Assembly: GCA_030647855.1 (NCBI GenBank)
Contig: JAUSIJ010000020.1
Span: 1 to 7,455, forward strand
Length of the DNA stretch: 7,455 nt
Reading direction: 5' to 3'
From: a bacterium
GTDB taxonomy: Bacteria; Patescibacteriota; Minisyncoccia; Phycocordibacterales; JAUSIJ01
Under the pieces are notes generated by a model that was given only the letters and a program-made list of their open reading frames with translations, was not told where the DNA came from and did no database searches. Position 1 is the first letter of the stretch, and every line of letters begins with the position of its first letter. The translations under genes were made by a program, and so were the position numbers. Below, piece by piece: positions 6,035 to 7,455 of the stretch.

Positions 6035-7105
6035 TTAAGCGAGAGCCTCCCGAATCCATTCGGGAGTTACAAATGAAAAGAGAGCGGGAGCCTCTTTTAG
6101 CCGCGGTAAAAAGCGGTTGGTAATTTTCGGCATAAGTGCCGGAAGTCGATCATTTTCGTAATGATGTCTGCGCAATGTTCGCAATATCCGCATCACATCC
6201 CAGCGTTGCGTTGCGGCGAGTATTCGCTCATATTCGGCGAAAGCGAGCGGGTTATGGGCATGGTATGAAGCAATGAATCGGCCGGTGGAATGCTTGAGGG
6301 CTTCCCTACCATGATCTTTGATATAGCCGGTAGCGAATGAGGCAATCGCGTTGGCGATGTCGAAAACAAAGGGACCCACTCCGAGCTGGTCTACATCCAA
6401 AAAAGAAACAAAGCCACCCGTATCATCGTAAAGGCCGTTAGCGTAGTTGAAATCATTGTGCAAAATGCCGACAGTAAGCTTTGCACCGGAGCCAAGCTTC
6501 GCATCGATATAAGAAATTGCTTCATCAATATAACGGATATCCTGCCGAATGACACGGCAAACATCCGGTGACGAGCAGGAATGCTCTGTTAAAAGTTGAT
6601 CGCGCAACACCGAAAAGTATAAATCTCTCGACTCCTCATAGGGCTTCTCTACTGGAATGGTGGCCGCTTTGTTTATCAGATCGGCATTTTTTTTAGCGAG
6701 CTTGAGTCCGGCGTGGTGAAATAGGGCGAGCGCTTTGCCCGCTTCTTCAAACTCCTTTTTCTCTCCTTGGAAAGGGTGTCCCATCTTGTACTCGAGCAGT
6801 GCCCACTGGCTTTCTTCAACTGTTGTAACATATTTCCCGTTCTCTTTTTTTATCGCTCGCTGCAGCGGCACGCCCTCGGCCGCGATTAAGTCAGCAATAG
6901 TGTAGACAGTTTCGAGCACCTCCTCCGGATTCTTGGCAAAGCCTTTGTACCACTGCGATTGTTTGAGTACCAGTTGCCCGCGTCCCTTCGTGTCGCAAAG
7001 ATAAACGCTGCTCGACTGCGCCCCCGAGAGCGGTCGTGCGTCGTGGAGGGTCAAGCCATAATGATCGGCTAGAAATTTAATTAATGTTTCCTTTGAATCC
7101 GTCAT
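6035..7105 (-). CDS. Aminoglycoside phosphotransferase (APH)-fold kinase-like protein
   Basis: A 356-residue protein of the APH/choline kinase/homoserine kinase II fold. LVLKQS (Lys48) fits the ATP-anchoring lysine of the N-lobe. LLEYKMGHPF (103-112) fits the hinge. ILHNDFNYANGLY (215-226) is the catalytic loop, with Asp218 as base and Asn223 as metal ligand. SFLDVDQLGVGPFVFDIANAI (234-254) carries the metal-binding Asp237 and the conserved DIANAI helix. It is intracellular, with no signal peptide or membrane segment. The substrate cannot be told from sequence. The organisation is closest to small-metabolite kinases of the ThrB2/CotS type, so antibiotic resistance should not be assumed. Its ATG abuts the TAG of the phosphatase gene with no bases between, and murB begins 8 bases after its stop. 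It is therefore the middle gene of an apparent three-gene operon and presumably depends on coupled translation. Confidence 0.85.
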   Translation of the reverse strand: MTDSKETLIKFLADHYGLTLHDARPLSGAQSSSVYLCDTKGRGQLVLKQSQWYKGFAKNPEEVLETVYTIADLIAAEGVPLQRAIKKENGKYVTTVEESQWALLEYKMGHPFQGEKKEFEEAGKALALFHHAGLKLAKKNADLINKAATIPVEKPYEESRDLYFSVLRDQLLTEHSCSSPDVCRVIRQDIRYIDEAISYIDAKLGSGAKLTVGILHNDFNYANGLYDDTGGFVSFLDVDQLGVGPFVFDIANAIASFATGYIKDHGREALKHSTGRFIASYHAHNPLAFAEYERILAATQRWDVMRILRTLRRHHYENDRLPALMPKITNRFLPRLKEAPALFSFVTPEWIREALA

Positions 7106-7455
7106 CTACTTTAACAGAGGCTTATTAACAGAGGCGGCCGTCCAACGCCCGGAATCATGATCATGTCGAACGGTAGTCAAGGCGCAGCAATCTTGTTCGA
7201 GGCGGTGGACTAAGCGCAGCGGCATCATGAGAATATGCCCAAGAATGGCCCGGATGACATTGCCATGGATAACATAGAGGAGCGACTGGCCCGCGTAGCG
7301 TTCGAGGTGAGTTTCAATTACCGGGATAACGCGATCGCGTACGTCGGCAAAATTCTCACCGCCCACAGGACGAGGATCCTCTTCTCGAGCCCAGGCGGCA
7401 TCAATGGTCTTGTTAAGACTCAAAAATTCCTCCTTAGTTTTCCCTTCTCCATCGC
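7106..7455 (-). CDS. Histidine phosphatase (phosphoglycerate mutase-like) family protein, N-terminus beyond the window
   Basis: The reading frame is open to the right edge and shows about 116 residues, beginning DGEGKTKEEF and ending NKPLLK before TAG. GGENFADVRDRV and LLYVIHGNVIRAILGHIL are typical of the C-terminal half of the histidine phosphatase superfamily. The His of IHG is the second catalytic histidine, and the first one (RHG near the N-terminus) must lie outside. A TTG at 7423 is preceded by a perfect AAGGAGG, which could tempt one to call a 105-residue protein. That purine run simply encodes Lys-Glu-Glu, and a protein starting there would lack the nucleophilic RHG. The family acts on sugar phosphates, nucleotides or phosphoproteins, and the substrate here is unknown. 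The stop codon touches the start of the kinase-like gene. Confidence 0.85.
   Translation of the reverse strand, partial: DGEGKTKEEFLSLNKTIDAAWAREEDPRPVGGENFADVRDRVIPVIETHLERYAGQSLLYVIHGNVIRAILGHILMMPLRLVHRLEQDCCALTTVRHDHDSGRWTAASVNKPLLK

Noticed and set aside
6035..7105. Calling the APH-fold protein an aminoglycoside resistance enzyme
   Set aside because: Fold motifs are shared by many metabolite kinases, and nothing in the sequence or neighbourhood indicates an antibiotic substrate.
7106..7423. TTG start with a perfect Shine-Dalgarno for a 105-residue phosphatase
   Set aside because: The frame stays open to the window edge with family-like residues, and a TTG start would omit the catalytic RHG. 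The purine run is explained by Lys-Glu-Glu codons.

Overview
The window is a bacterial contig end in which every recognisable gene is read from the minus strand. The body (about 142 to 7455) looks like one genome of balanced base composition. It holds tightly packed housekeeping genes with few clear Shine-Dalgarno sites. SecA has an enlarged loop in its first nucleotide-binding domain, and a tiny Lys/Arg-rich ORF sits nearby. I lean towards a Patescibacteria (CPR, Parcubacteria-like) source, but this is inference and only moderately secure.

In transcription order (right to left), a histidine phosphatase whose N-terminus lies beyond the right edge (7106-7455) is followed with no gap by an APH-fold kinase-like protein (6035-7105). 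An 8-base gap then leads to murB, a type I cell-wall enzyme (4953-6026). A 140-base AT-rich spacer after murB carries two DnaA-box-like sites and a candidate minus-strand promoter. Next come a 19-codon polybasic ORF (4753-4812), a strong intrinsic terminator (4702-4736), and secA, a complete Sec translocase motor gene (2178-4679 or 4685). The terminator lies only 16 to 22 bases before the secA start. This arrangement looks like a possible attenuator or leader-peptide unit for secA.

Between secA and the next gene there is a compact plus-strand unit: a near-consensus sigma70 promoter (1971-1999) followed about 40 bases later by a 13-bp terminator stem with a T-run (2042-2091). It is a good candidate for a small RNA of about 86 nt.

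The last gene (142-1969) is a CheB-CheR fusion: a methylesterase domain, a methyltransferase domain and the beginning of a linker/PAS-like region. It breaks off abruptly near base 141. Bases 1-141 read, on the same strand but in another frame, as an internal piece of succinate-CoA ligase alpha subunit (SucD) with the GC-rich codon use of a proteobacterium-like genome. The join is most likely an assembly or library chimera, so the cheBR C-terminus should be treated as missing, not as the 38 nonsense residues a gene caller would add. No tRNA, rRNA, CRISPR array or insertion sequence was seen.
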